A stretch of 64,000 nucleotides of DNA, taken from positions 46,445,741-46,509,740 of the forward strand of contig CM041465.1 of NCBI GenBank assembly GCA_023213395.1, written 5' to 3'. A program made the position numbers and the translations under genes. A model generated the notes under the pieces. It saw nothing but the letters and a program-made list of their open reading frames with translations, was not told the DNA's origin and did no database searches. The DNA is from Cycas panzhihuaensis (Eukaryota > Cycadophyta). This document shows positions 11,198 through 22,559 of the stretch, one piece after another (within the stretch, counting starts at the first letter, position 1; the number at the start of each line of letters is the position of its first letter).

Positions 11198-13319
11198 AAA
11201 TCCTAGTGCATAACTTGTAGCTTTTCATTCACTCAACAAAAGTGTGGTATAAAACTGCTTGTTGGACTCTTAGTAGGCTAATATACTCAATAAAGAAAAT
11301 AGTTTGAGATTTCATCCTCTTTAAAAAGAGATATTGTGATTCAAATTTATGATCTTCAATATATTTAATAGTTTATTCTTCATATTTTTATATACATAAA
11401 TATATTTTGTTATTTGGACTTCTATTGGTATTGATCTAAGAAGATCTATTGTACAAAAGCTACACTTATTCATAGCTACTTTTAGGAAATATTTTGGTGC
11501 TTTGTATAAAGGATTCAAAGATTTATTGGAGATCTGTTGGAAGTAAACTTTGGTGAAAATAAGATTTGAAAGCAATATTTATTGAATATTTCATTTATTT
11601 TTAAAATTATTTGTTATATAGTTATTGAGAAATATTTGATAATTTGATACATAAGAATTTAATCAATATTTATTCAGTATTTACAGGTATATCAATTGTA
11701 TTCAACACAATAATAGGGTGGTTTAATTATTTTTCAAATTTATTTGATAAATATCCCATTTTTCACCATTTTGTAAGGGTTTTATAAGGTTCCTAGACTT
11801 CCATAGCTCATTTCTCCTTAATACAAGATTAATTTTAAAACATTCTACATCTATTAGGTACCTCTCATCATTATGTCATTTTCTCTAAATTTTCATCTCA
11901 TTTTAAGGCCATTTGATCCCCCATTAAGATTTTTGCACCCTTGCTTTAGTTTATCATTTTTGTGTGTAAGTCACACAAGTCTTAAAAAAGGTACATATAC
12001 TATTTCTATGATATCTGTATAACCGTTTATTCGATTTACTTGATTTGAGTTATTTTTTATAGAGTTTGATTAGGTTAAATTTGAACTTTATTTATTGAGA
12101 TTACTTCATTAGCCATAAATAAGTCTATTCATTATTTCTTTAATATCTTGAGCTCTATAACTCTAAATCATAAACTGTCTGAATTGCTTAAAAGATATCT
12201 CAGAGATCTTCATAATAGAATAGCTTTCACTTTATTTTGACTTCATTTTATAGGTTGTTAAAGTTCTTTAAGTTAAGATTTTAATTTAGTACTACTTGGA
12301 CATTTTGGTGACATTTTTTGAACCAAAACCTTTTATAATTGAATGTATTTGATTAATATCCATCTTCTAATTTATTATTAATAATATTTGTTGATGTTTA
12401 TTAGACTTATAAGCTAATTTTGTAGCTTTTTAGCATTCTTTGGCCTTTGAAGCAAAAAGATCTCTTATTATACTCAAAACTAAAACTAGGTATTTCTTAC
12501 CTTGGCATTTCATTTCTATTATACTTAACAACATCTCTAAGCTATTTTCTTGATTGATTAAAGATATTTCATTGAATATTGATGCTTTTTTAAGTCCATT
12601 TTACCTTCTTATTTTCTTATTAAGTACACTTTATTTTACAAAGATTTCATTAAAGAGCTTATTCTTATTTTACTTATACTTCATTTATAAGCATTTACCA
12701 ACTATATTTTATGCACTTGAACTCTCTTTTCATAAGTTGAAGGAATTTTAAGTTGATTAAGACCTCCTTACATCCCTTGAAGTCATTTATGTGCATCATT
12801 GCATAAAATTGATATATATTTATTAATACATTTAAAGATTTAAGTCCTTTATTACATTCTACATACTCCATAAAGTTTCTTATGCATTCTTGGTGAAAAG
12901 GATATAAGCATTGAATATTTATTTTTGAAAGGAATTATCTAGTTAAAGGATTCATCTTCTTTATTTAAAAAGTTTTTTGAGTATTTAAAAGATCATTAAT
13001 TCATTTATAGATTCTTCATTTAATTCATTTGAAAAACATTAAGAGTTGCTTCAAGATTCTTTATTTAAGGAGATTTGCTTGTTAAGACATCCTTGCATCA
13101 AAGCATTTAAATTGAAAGAGAATAAACATTCTTTTAGCTCTCATTATTTCAAGCAAGTTATTTATTTTATTATTCAAATAAAAGGAGAAAGTATTGTATA
13201 TTCACATCTATATTACTTTATTAAAAGAAAATTTTCTTGTGATTCAAAAGCTTTAAGGAGATATACTTATTTTTTTCAAGATTGACTCATTCATTAGAGG
13301 TTATAATTAGGTAATTAAA
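11198..13319 (+). other. Unusually long (2.1 kb) CopiaF leader; no gene recognised
   Basis: Very AT-rich, with short frames only and no recognisable domain on either strand. No LTR-like or TSD-like edges inside it were seen. It separates the PBS from the gag ATG at 13320. It could be a true long leader or hold an unrecognised decayed insertion. Confidence 0.45.
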
Positions 13320-13597
13320 ATGGCAATGATTGAGAAAAACACTAGGTTTCCCATATTTGATGGGACAAATTTTTATGTTTGGAGATATATATTAAAATCT
13401 CACTTTGTTGAAAATGACTTATTAAAAATTGTAGAACATGATTACCAAGTGAATAAACTCAATTTTAGAGAAAACTTTGGAAAAGATAATGAAGCCTTGG
13501 CACTAATGTTTTGTACCATAAGTAATGATGTATTCACTCATGTTAGTGATTTAACCATATCCAAATCTGCTCAAGATATTAAAGAAATAATGAATTG
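13320..13597 (+). pseudogene. CopiaF gag N-terminus, truncated
   Basis: The ATG at 13320 (context AAAATGGCAATG) opens a 92-codon frame. It starts MAMIEKNTRFPIFDGTNFYV, then W and the YILKSHF block, which is the copia gag N-terminal (DUF4219-like) pattern F-x-G-x-N-(F/Y)-x-x-W. A second half (ALALMFCTISNDVFTHV, then SAQDIKEIM) fits the following gag helix region. The frame ends at the junction with ChrD at 13598. Normal copia gag is two to three times longer. Confidence 0.78.
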
Positions 13598-13720
13598 ACT
13601 TATGCATATGGGATATTAAGAAAAGGGAAGAAGTAAAAGAAATAAAGATATAAGAGAGAGAAGAAGTAGAAGATATAAGAGAATATAAGAGAAGGTAAGT
13701 TAGGGGTTGGATCCCTAACA
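13598..13720 (-). repeat. ChrD 3' LTR, truncated to 123 bp
   Basis: It matches the last 123 bp of the right LTR (19257-19379) with only a few differences. It ends CCCTAACA next to the PPT. The other ~258 bp of LTR are missing, and the break falls at ACTTATGCAT, a 10-mer shared with CopiaF gag. Confidence 0.85.
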
Positions 13721-13732
13721 AAGTCCCCCCTT
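13721..13732 (-). other. ChrD polypurine tract
   Basis: The minus strand reads AAGGGGGGACTT directly before the 3' LTR start TGTTAGGG. Confidence 0.8.
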
Positions 13733-13769
13733 AGAAAAGCTTTGCCCTTAAAGCTTGGTGATCTTAGGG

Positions 13770-15150
13770 TGCTCTAGGATAAATTATTCATTCTCCCAGG
13801 TTGCATCTTCTTGCAGAAGTTGTTTCCATTTGATGAGATACTTAATGATTTATCTAGATTGTAGATGTTGAATTCTTCGGTCGATGATACATTCTAGAAT
13901 GAGTTGAAGTTGCCCCTCCTCATTTAAGATAGGTAATTCTGTTTGAAATTGTACATGTTGCCTAATTACCTTCTTGAGACATGAAACATGAAAGATATTA
14001 TGGATCCTTGATAGTGGTGGTAAGTCCAAGGCATATGCAACTTCACCAATTTTCTTGAGAATTTTGTAAGGCCCATAAAATCGAGGTTGTAACTTATGTT
14101 GCCCATTCCATTTGAGAGATGCCTGCTTATACAGTTGCAACTGTAAGTATACCCAATCACCTAGTTAAAACACTCGTTCACTTCACCCTTTATCTGCCTG
14201 CTCTTTCATCTGATTTTGTGCAAGGTTCAAATTTTCCTTGAGTAGCTTAAGAATCTGTGTTGTTTGTTAGATGTGGTCTTCGACTGCTTAAACCTTAGAA
14301 CTGATTATGGCATAGTTTTTAAGTGTGTGTGGTTTATAGCCATATAATGCTTGGAACGAAGTCATTCCTACTGATGTATGATAGGTTGTATTATACCACC
14401 ATTCTACTAAAGGAAGCCAATGATGCCATTGCCCCTGCTTATTTGAAGCATAACACTGAAGGTATCCTTTAAGGCACTTATTAACCACCTCAGTTTGTCC
14501 ATCTATTTATGGATAGTAGGCTGAGCTCATTGTTAGTCTAGTACCAAGTAGATGGAAGAGTTCTCTCTAGAAGTTGTTGGTATACTTAGGATCCTGATCA
14601 CTGACTATACATTTAAGCATGCCATTCAACCTGTGTATATCCTTTAAAAAGACCTCAGTAATTTTCTTTGCCTTATATGTAGCCTAAATGCCGTAAAAAT
14701 GAGTATATTTACTTAGCCTATCAATAACCATTGGTATAGCATCTTTTCCTTCTGACTTGGGCAGACCCACAATGAAGTCCATAGAAATTTCTTCCCATCG
14801 TTGATTTGGTATGGAAAGGGGTTACAGTAATCTTGGAGACTTGATTGTTTTTGTCTTATGTCATTGACAAATTTCACATGAAGAAACATATCTCTTTACA
14901 TCTCCTTTTTGTCCCTTCCAAAAGAAAGACTATTTTAAGCGGTGGTATGTTCGTAGGAACCCCGAGTGACTTGCTGTTGGAGAGGCATATGCATCATGTA
15001 AAATTTGCTCCTTAAGGCTAGAGTGAAGGCATATATATATTTGATTCTTATACCAAAGAATATTTGAAGACCATGTATAATGGGTTGAATGCCCTACTCC
15101 AGCTTGAAGGTCTTGAATGATCTACTTTGTAAAGGAGTCCTCATCCTATT
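13770..15150 (-). pseudogene. ChrD integrase with C-terminal chromodomain remnant
   Basis: Minus-strand motifs in order: the HHCC finger tail VSSCEICQ (about 14880), ISMDFIVGLPKSEGKDAI (first Asp, about 14740-14800), VIDRLSKYTHF, CIVSDQDPKYT (second Asp, about 14590), IDGQTEVVNKCLKGYLQCYA (Glu, about 14460-14510) and WYNTTYHTS. The C-terminal module is QPRFYGPYKILKKIGEVAYA (about 14020-14080) and SRIHNIFHVSCLKKV, typical of chromovirus IN. At about 13785-13850 YLIKWKQLLQEDATWENE matches the chromodomain hallmark. Open blocks are 13850-14140 and 14288-14488; TAG/TAA stops and shifts break the rest. Confidence 0.87.
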
Positions 15151-15249
15151 CTTACTTGGTGACTGCTATCCAAGAGGGATTTGTGATAGAATATAGTGCA
15201 GAGCCTTCTTCCTTATGAGATAAAACATCAACAGCTATATTATCCTTGC

Positions 15250-16330
15250 CTTTTTTATATATGATTTCAAAGTCAAAAGCTTTCATTTTCATGACCCATT
15301 TTTATTATTCCTCAGATGTTATCCTTTGAGATAGGAAATATTTTAAGCTATTATGGTTTGTTTTAATTTGGAAATATGTTCCCAATAAATATTGTCACCA
15401 TTTCCTAACTGCATGAAGAATTGCTAACATCTCCTTCTCATAGGTGGATTTAACTTGTTCCTTGAGTGTAAGTTGACGACTTTCAAAGGACAAAGGTTTT
15501 CCTTCTTGCATTAAGACTACTCTAATGCCTTGCCCCGATGCATCACATTTAATGGTGAAGGTCTTTATAAAGTCTGGTGTTGTAAGGACTAGTGTGGTAG
15601 TTAAAGCCAATTTTAGGTGTTCAAATGCTTTAGAGGCCTTATCATTCTAATGAAAGGAATCTTTTTTAATAAGTTGATTAAAGGGGAAGCAATCCTTGCA
15701 TAGCCTTGAACAAACTTTCGATAATATCCTGGGATTCCTAGAATCCACGAAGGCCCTTGATGTTTTTAGGTTTAGGCTAGTTTGTGATAACTGCTATTCT
15801 CTTAGGATTCACCTTGACTCCTTCTTGAGAGATAATATGGCCCAAATATTCTATTTCTGTTTGCCCAAATTGACATTTTAATTTTTTTGCATAAAGTTAG
15901 TTGTCTGTAAGCACCTGTAATGCCTTATCAACATGCTGAAGATGGTCTTCCCACATACGACTGAAGATCAAAATGTCATAAAGAAAGACTAACATGAACT
16001 TCCTTAAGTAAGACCGAAAGAGTTTATTCATGAGTCCTTGAAAGGTGGATGAGGCATTAGTCAAGCCAAATGGCATGACTAAAAGTTCATAGTGACCTTC
16101 ATGTGTATGAAATATAGTTTTATGAACATCCTCTGCTTTGATCCTAATTTGATGGTATCCTAACCATAAGTCCAATGATGTGAAGAACATTGCTCCGTGG
16201 AGTTCATCCAAGAGTTCATCGATGACTGGTATAGGAAATTTATCCTTGATGGTTATCTTATTGAGCTCGCGGTAGTCTACACACATGTGAAATGAGCCAT
16301 CCTTTTTTCTTACTAAAATCATTGGGGTAG
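15250..16330 (-). pseudogene. ChrD reverse transcriptase and RNase H
   Basis: RT is open at 15897-16322 (141 codons). It shows VRKKDGSFHMCVDYRELNKI, then FFTSLDLWLGYHQIRI and ELLVMPFGLTNASSTFQ. The catalytic box reads VFLYDILIFS (15975-15980 encode YD), where FFDD or YLDD is expected, so one of the two Asp is lost. RNase H is open at 15395-15610: FTIKCDASGQGIRVVLMQEG (Asp kept), PLSFESRQL, YEKEMLAILHAVRKW (Glu kept). A gap of about 280 bp with stops separates the two blocks. Confidence 0.88.
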
Positions 16331-16403
16331 AAAAAGTGCTTTTACTTTCCCTAATAACACTAGCATTAAGGAGTTCTTGAACTAGTAGTTCAATTTCATT
16401 CTA

Positions 16404-17060
16404 TTACTGGTAGGGATACTGGTATGGTTGAATACAAGGAGGATTACTTCCAGCTACCAAGTCAATGCTATGATCTTGGTCATGTATTGGGGGAAGACAA
16501 TAAGGAATATCCTGAAAGACCTGGTTATGGTAGTGAAGTAACAATTTTAAGTCATTTGGTATACCATCATCTTGGAGAATGTCCCCTTCTGTTGGAAGTT
16601 CTTGACCTTCCAGAGCATAACATTTAGCAATGATTCTTGTACCACCCTTTTTAATAAGCCTCTCCATATGGTGTGAGCTGGTGATTTGGGTCAGCAGAGG
16701 AATGATCCCATTCAATTGATAGTCAATTCCTTTAAAAGTAAATCGGATGAAGAGCTCTTGCATATTTAGTTGAATGGTCCCTAGTGGTTTGAGCCATTGT
16801 ACCCCTAATACAATATCAACTCCTCCAACAGGAATGACATACATAGAAGTGGAGAGGTGATAGTCACCCATTTACAACTTAATATTGTGACATTTTCCCC
16901 CACAAGCAAGTGTCCCTCCATTAGCCACCATAACCTGAAAATTTTTGACAGGATATGGAAAATAATTGAGTTCTTCAGTAAGTTTCTGATTAATGAAATT
17001 GTGGGTACTCCTAGAATCTATGAGGACAACCACCTTCCTTTTCTTAATGTACCCAATACG
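16404..17060 (-). pseudogene. ChrD aspartic protease and PR-RT linker
   Basis: Minus-strand translation gives VLVDPRSTHNFINQKLTEEL near 17000-17030, where chromovirus protease has V-x-x-DSGSTHNF. The D is kept but S-G became P-R. A frame at 16404-16871 continues with VIPVGGVDIVLGVQWLKPLG, the standard G-(V/C)-D-(V/I)-(V/I)-LG-x-QWL motif. It then runs to the pre-RT linker. One stop (TAG at about 16872) lies between the active site and the long frame. Confidence 0.82.
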
Positions 17061-17099
17061 TTTGAGTGTCTAAGGGGCTATAATTCCAGTTAGGGCATG

Positions 17100-18082
17100 C
17101 ACTGATATAGTAGCAGTATCTTCTTCTTTCTCCTCTGGTGGGTCACAATCATTATTTTCTAGCTCTAATGAGGCTTCTTCTATTGGTTCCTCATCTTGAA
17201 CATCCTTAATTATGAATAAGCATCATTCAGGACACTTATGGTCTTTATTCCACTTTTGGTTACAATGAAAACATAACCCTTTCAATTGTTTCTCATCCAT
17301 CTCTTGGGAACCTAAAATTGTGTTCGCTTTTCTGGAAATGTTCATTGGGGGGGTCAGGATACCTTATTTTTTGCTTCAATATGTCAAGCAAAATTAATAG
17401 CTGTAGAGATGTTATCAGGTTTTAAGAGTCGCAACTCATGTCTCATGTCATCTTGTAACCCACCAATGTATAACTCAAGTAATTTATCTTGACAAAGACC
17501 ATCAACCCTTATGGAGAGACGTTGGTATTTTGTTGTATAAGCTGAAACAGTCCCCTCTTATCTAACTTTAGCTAACTGGTTAAAGTGGTCATGATCCTAG
17601 GTACTGTCATATTGAACTAAAAGATCCTTGACAAAACCCTCCCATTGATAATTAATCACACCAATTATTTTCATAACCCATTGGTACCATTGGTAGGGTT
17701 CAGTTTCCATGTGTAGAGAAGCAAGAGGGATCTTCTTATCTGCTAAAACTTGATGAAGAGAAAAGTATTATTCCATTTGGGTGATCCAGGTACATACATC
17801 TGTGCCATTGAACTTCTTGATTTCTACCTTAGGAAGGAAGTTTGGATGAAAGCATCTACCATCATTACCTTCATCTTCTTTAATAAAGTGACCCCCACTT
17901 ATGTGAGTAGTATCATCAAGGTCACTCTTTTCTTCCTTAAGAGGTTTCATGGATGTGAGCTCTAGTATTACTACTTTAAATTTTTCATTGAAGTCATTTT
18001 GGATTTGTGATATATCTTCTCGAAGTTATGAAACAACATCATTGAGATCTTGAGTCTAACTTGGGTTCATCTTAGGGGCCAT
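17100..18082 (-). pseudogene. ChrD gag with zinc knuckle
   Basis: A plausible start is the minus-strand ATG at 18082 (MAPKMNPS). The capsid block includes VEIKKFNGTDVCTWITQMEY (about 17760-17820), WQGW-like QWEGFVKDLL, YTTKYQRLSIRVDGL and LQDDMRHELRLLKPDNIST. A zinc knuckle CFHCNQKWNKDHKCPE sits at about 17224-17275. Several stops (TGA, TAA, TAG) interrupt it. Length and order match chromovirus gag. Confidence 0.8.
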
Positions 18083-18982
18083 TAGTCCACAAGACCTAAG
18101 TTGAATCCTAGTTGGTAAATGTGACTGAAAAGGGTTTGACGAGGTGTCTATAGACTGTTATCCCCAATATTTTATAATGAGGCAATATGGATTTTTTTTT
18201 TTGCTTTTTTATTTTTTGCCTTTTATTTTTTTACTTTTCTACTTTTTTTCTTTTTTGGGCACTGGTTGGTTGACAGACTATGTGCGCATGAGCTGATGAC
18301 AAACTGGCTAGATACACTCGATTTAACACATAGATGATGACTAATTCACTGACCAACTAAATGCACATAACCCACTAATAGACTAACCAGGTACACTAGG
18401 TATGGGCATGTCTGGTTTGTAGGCCCTTTGATATACTAATCCCAAATGTAAATAGTATCAACCTATAGAGGCAAACGCTCTACTCTATAGTTGTACTACC
18501 CCATCTCTAGGGTATGTGGAGAGTAACTTCTCGGGGCTAACCGCTTACCGGTGTACTACAAATTATAGACGGTCAATAGGTTTCCTATGGTTACCTATAC
18601 TAGGAAGGCCTATCTAGGGGGTCCTCCTATATACCCGCAGGTACATGGAGGCACAATTCTGTAGCTGAGTTCTATCTGAGACTTGATTTAGGAGTGTGAT
18701 CTCTAATCCTTCATGTAAGGGATAGAAAAACCACAATGTGCTTAACCCAAAACGATAGATCCTTGTGATATTTATAGACCCCCGGCACAGGGTCTCTATC
18801 TAAATGCAAAAGAGAATTACCCAAAGCGGTGTAAGGGTAGTCACGATCATTGCAGTGTTATCTACCCCCAAAAAGCAAAGTAACTAAATGGAAATCAAAT
18901 GAATATAGGTACTAATGAGAAAAAAATGATGGAAAAAAATTGATTATTTAGTACCTTGACTCTCCCACAAGGAATGGATCGA
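18083..18982 (-). other. ChrD leader
   Basis: About 900 bp between PBS and gag with no coding signal. It includes a T-rich tract at 18190-18260 and short imperfect repeats of an ACTAACCAAC-like phrase at 18260-18400. Confidence 0.6.
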
Positions 18983-18996
18983 CCGCTCTGATACCA
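18983..18996 (-). other. ChrD primer-binding site
   Basis: The minus strand reads TGGTATCAGAGCGG two bases after the LTR end. It is complementary to the 3' end of plant initiator tRNA-Met. Confidence 0.88.
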
Positions 18997-18998
18997 CT

Positions 18999-19379
18999 TA
19001 TTAGGATACCACTCCTTAATGATAATTGCACACCAATATAATAAGCAAATAACTCCAAAAGAGTACTTGTATTGTAATACCCTTCAAGGGGGCAACCTCC
19101 CAATTACATGTAAATAACAATGATATTTAAGATACCATACTCTAAGGATTATATAAATATATATATGGCTCTATGCTTACTACTCAACCTCCTCCTTATG
19201 CATGTGGGATATTACATGAATATATATAGTACTCAATGACCACTACACAACCTTCTACTTATGCATGTGGGATATTAAGAAAAGGGAAGAAGTAGAAGAA
19301 ATAAAGGTATAAGAGAGAGAAGAAGTAGAAGATATAAGAGAATATAAGAGAAGGTAAGTTAAGGGTTGGATCCCTAATA
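18999..19379 (-). repeat. ChrD 5' LTR (381 bp)
   Basis: On the minus strand it starts TATTAGGGATCC (the left copy has TGTTAGGGATCC) and ends TCCTAATA before the PBS. Inside, an unit of about 65-80 bp ending CTTATGCATGTGGGATATTA is present twice in tandem (ends near 19214 and 19275). Confidence 0.85.
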
Positions 19380-20560
19380 GACCACTTGCAAATCAAACTC
19401 TTGAAGCAATAAAGATCACTTACCTAATCATCTAGTGAGATTAGATTTAGTAAGTAAGTATCTTATAGGAAAAGATAATGAAGTTAGATAGCCACTAGTT
19501 CCTACTAATAAAATAGATAGCTTACTCTTTATCGAAGCCATCCTCTTATGCTAGCATTCCCACTAATAATTCTTCTATAGTTGAAGTATACAAAATGAAT
19601 AGTTTATCAATCCTTGGCAGAGTAAGGACAGATGTTGAAACCAAGGCTTGTTTCAACTTATCAAAGGACTCTTGAACTTGAGAAGTCCATCATAACTCAA
19701 TATCTTTCTTTAAAAGATTTATGATAAGCTTGGGATCTAAAGTAAAATTAATAATAAAACGTCTTAAGAAACCAAGTCCACCTAGAAAAGATTTAATTTG
19801 TTTTTCGATATTAGGAGGAGGTATATCGATACTTGCCTTTATCTTATTAGGATTATTTCTAATCCCATCATGGAAAAAGATGATTCCCAACATCCTTCTT
19901 GACGTAATGGTAAAAACATAGTTAGAGGGTTTAAAGCATAAATGATACTTTTTACACCTTTCAAAGATCATTCTAAGGTCATGCAGATGATCTTATCTTC
20001 TATGAGAGAGAGCAAGCATATCATCCAAATACATAGTAATGATATTACCAATTAAACAATGAAAGATATGTGTCATAGCTCTTTGATATATCACATTAGG
20101 ATTCTTTAACCTAAATGGCATGACTTTATACATAAAGGTGCCCCAAGGAGTGGTGAAATTAGTCTTGTGATAATCATAAGGTGAAATGGAGATCTAATTA
20201 TATCCTAAAAGGCCATCCATAAGAGACATCACCTCAAATTTGGTCATTTGGTCCCAAATATGATCAAGAAAAGGGAGAGAAAATTTATCTTTAGGGCATG
20301 CCTCAATGATATTATGAAAGTCGACGCATATTCAAATTGAACCATTTTTATTTACTATAGGAACTATATTAGAGACCCATTGAGAATAATCAACACTCTT
20401 AATAAATCTAGCTCCTAATAGCTTCTCCACTTCTTGTTTAATACCAAGGGAGAGGTATGGATGAATAGGATATTATTTTTACTACTTAGGTTTAACACAA
20501 AGAGTTATTATGATGTTATGCTCAATAACTTGGGGTTCAAGACCATGTATATCTTTATAA
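19380..20560 (-). pseudogene. TatB reverse transcriptase and partial RNase H
   Basis: Minus-strand translation shows the linker VFAW-DYKDIHGLEP (about 20530), LLGARFIKSVDYSQWVSNIV, VDFHNI, KDKFSLPFLDHIWDQMT, MDGLLGYN, VMPFRLKNP, and MYLDDMLALSHRR. The YLDD box (20020-20031) is intact. The open block 19690-19971 covers the RT thumb (FKPSNYVFTITSRRMLGIIF, FLGGLGFLRRFIINF). RNase H follows with LYTSTIEELLVGMLA and AIYFISRN, then FIASRVDLQVV at 19380. The sequence ends there against the ChrD LTR, so the RNase H C-terminus is lost. Domain wording matches Tat-lineage pol. Confidence 0.85.
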
Positions 20561-21869
20561 TCCCAAGCAAAAACTGAATGAAATTCATAAAAGAGATTCT
20601 TAAACTAGGTGATCTCTTAGGGAGTACAACTAGCTCTTGACTTGATAACTTTAGGGGTATCCACCATCTCTAAGTCTACATTGATAGTCTGCTCCATAAG
20701 CGTCGCATTTCCCTCTTCAAAATGAGGAGGGGTAGGCTCTATTAAGGAAATTGTCTCCTGAGATTAAGAATAGTTAACTAGTGGTGAATGAGATTATATT
20801 ACTTTTAAGAAACTCAACTTGTGATGCCCATCAGGAAGCTTAGGAGATGAACTTACTAGATGTTCTATAATTACCTCATCATTCTCAAAGTGGTATAAGT
20901 AGAAGAGATTGACTAGGAGGAGGTTCATAACTAGTAGACAAAGAGAGAGGCCTAAAACATTAAAGAGAATCAACCAAAGAGTTTGCACAAGTAGGCACAA
21001 ACTCAATGATTGGAGAAACATGAGAAAAGAGAATAGGCCTATCAACAAACTCTTAAGTCAAAGTGAAGATTTAATCAAATTCTTGATGGTATTCATAACA
21101 CTCTCAGTTGGACAAAGACATCAGAATAAGAGAGGATGGAGAAGAATCCACTAGAGAATAGGAAGAAAAAGAAATAGTAGAGATTGAATTGACTTCGTGT
21201 TCTAGTAGAGATATTTTGATTGCCTTGACCTGTATTAAGTGAATCAATATCATTGCCCTCTGATTCTAAGTCTAGATGTCGATGCAACAACATCTTCTTC
21301 TCATGTCTATTCAACCACATCATAAAGAAAGAAGATTGAGAGAAGAGTGGTGAAGCATCAACACACAAATCATGTGTAATTAAAGTTGAAGAAGTACTCA
21401 ATGAAATATTAGTAATGGAAGGAACCAAAGCATTTACTCTCAATAATAAATATAAAACCTATGAAAAACGAGTTTGAACAGGAAGGGAACCATCCACATT
21501 AATGGTTCTACTCATAAGTAGTTCCCCATGAGATATGATGGAATGAGGAGTTACTTCTTTGTTAAGAGTAGAAGAGGAAACTAAATACTAATCAATCAAG
21601 CCTAAAATAGAAGGAATAGATGAGGAACCTAATAATGAAGGAACAATCTCAACCAAATCCATATCCTTTACTTTTGGATGAGTAGAAGGATATTTGATGG
21701 CAAAGTATTAACCTAAACCAAATGATTGAAAGAATTACTTTGAAGAGTTTGATGATTCACCAAGTTTAGAAAAAGTATTAATAAGAGGGATTGACTATTT
21801 GATGGGTTTTAGTTTTTGCTTCATGATTTTTAATTGTCCCTCATGGATGAACCTAAGTTCACTAAAGAG
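20561..21869 (-). pseudogene. TatB PR-RT linker region
   Basis: Long linker between protease and RT. Open pieces at 20794-21048 and 21093-21443 contain LYHFENDEVIIEHLVSSSPK, LPDGHHKLSFLKVI and SQSSFFMMWLNRHEKKMLLH. TatA encodes the same phrases at 44351-45262 (HLDHFENDKMIVEYL, FFKTWLNRHEKKILLH). This pair is the best proof that TatA and TatB are one family. No enzymatic motif is visible. Several stops are present. Confidence 0.8.
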
Positions 21870-22523
21870 AGAGGAACAAACCAATGACATTTAGGTAATC
21901 CAGGGTCTTCCCAAAAGAATATTATACTCTAAGTTAAGATTAATAATGGCTAACGCAGTAAGAACTATCTTTTCTTCTAATGTAAGAGGGAGAGTGACTT
22001 GACCTAGGGGTACCTTTTGATTCTTATCATATCCCTAGTAAATCCACTCATATGGATTAAATACTAAAATCTCTAAATCCTAAATAAGCCAAAGAGGGAT
22101 TATGTTAATAGATGATCCCTCATCTATTATAACTTTCTTAATATTGATATCATCCTTTATAATTTCAATATAGAATGGAGGCATATCATTCGATGGATGA
22201 ACATAATGATTAGACAAGGTAGTCAGGTTAAAGGAAAGCATAGAAGCAGGTGAAGAGACTACCGTAGGTACTTCTAATGCATCAAATAAGAGCTGACATT
22301 GCTTAGTGTAATACCTCAATAAATCAATAATTGAAATAGCTACTAGAATAGTCTTTAATTCCTCAACCAAAGAGAATGATCCATCCTTTATACTAGAGGG
22401 AATTGACCTAAACCTAATAGGATGTGGGGGTACTAGAGGTAAAGAGTTAGGATTCCTTGCCATCAAATCATCAAGTGATTTAGATAGACCTATAATCTTT
22501 GTTGTCTCCACCATGTTTATCAT
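21870..22523 (-). pseudogene. TatB aspartic protease
   Basis: The open frame 22080-22523 (147 codons, ATG at 22523) runs from the gag-PR junction (MVETTKIIGLSKSLDDLMAR, IKDGSFSLVEELKTILVAIS) to the active site VIIDEGSSINIIP. Tat proteases normally have D-G-G-S-S-V-N, so G to E changes the second residue. After a stop the reading continues to about 21870 with the C-terminal LGRPW-like motif (ILLGRPWIT-type). TatA has the same domain split by CopiaE. Confidence 0.82.
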
Positions 22524-22559
22524 TCTTTTGGTGTCACCACCTTTAGGAGGTAGGTGAGA

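Larger units (their letters stand above)
10791..13597 (+). mobile_element. CopiaF: 5' part of a Ty1/copia element inserted in TatB integrase
   Basis: A 395-bp LTR (10791-11185, TGTTAGG...TAACA) is followed directly by an initiator-Met type PBS (11186-11197). A long leader and the N-terminus of copia gag (13320-13597) follow. The element then breaks inside gag at the microhomology ACTTATGCAT shared with the ChrD LTR. Rest of gag, pol and the 3' LTR are missing, so no target duplication can be checked. Confidence 0.72.
13598..19379 (-). mobile_element. ChrD: minus-strand chromovirus (Ty3/gypsy) inserted in TatB RNase H
   Basis: Reading leftward from 19379: 5' LTR (18999-19379), initiator-Met PBS (18983-18996), leader, gag with zinc knuckle (17100-18082), PR (16404-17060), RT (about 15640-16330), RNase H (about 15250-15610), IN and chromodomain remnant (13770-15150), PPT (13721-13732), truncated 3' LTR (13598-13720). 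The order PR-RT-RH-IN-chromodomain defines a plant chromovirus. On the right TatB RNase H resumes immediately. On the left the flank is CopiaF gag, which is a deletion junction. Frames retain long open runs, so it is younger than TatB. Confidence 0.87.
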
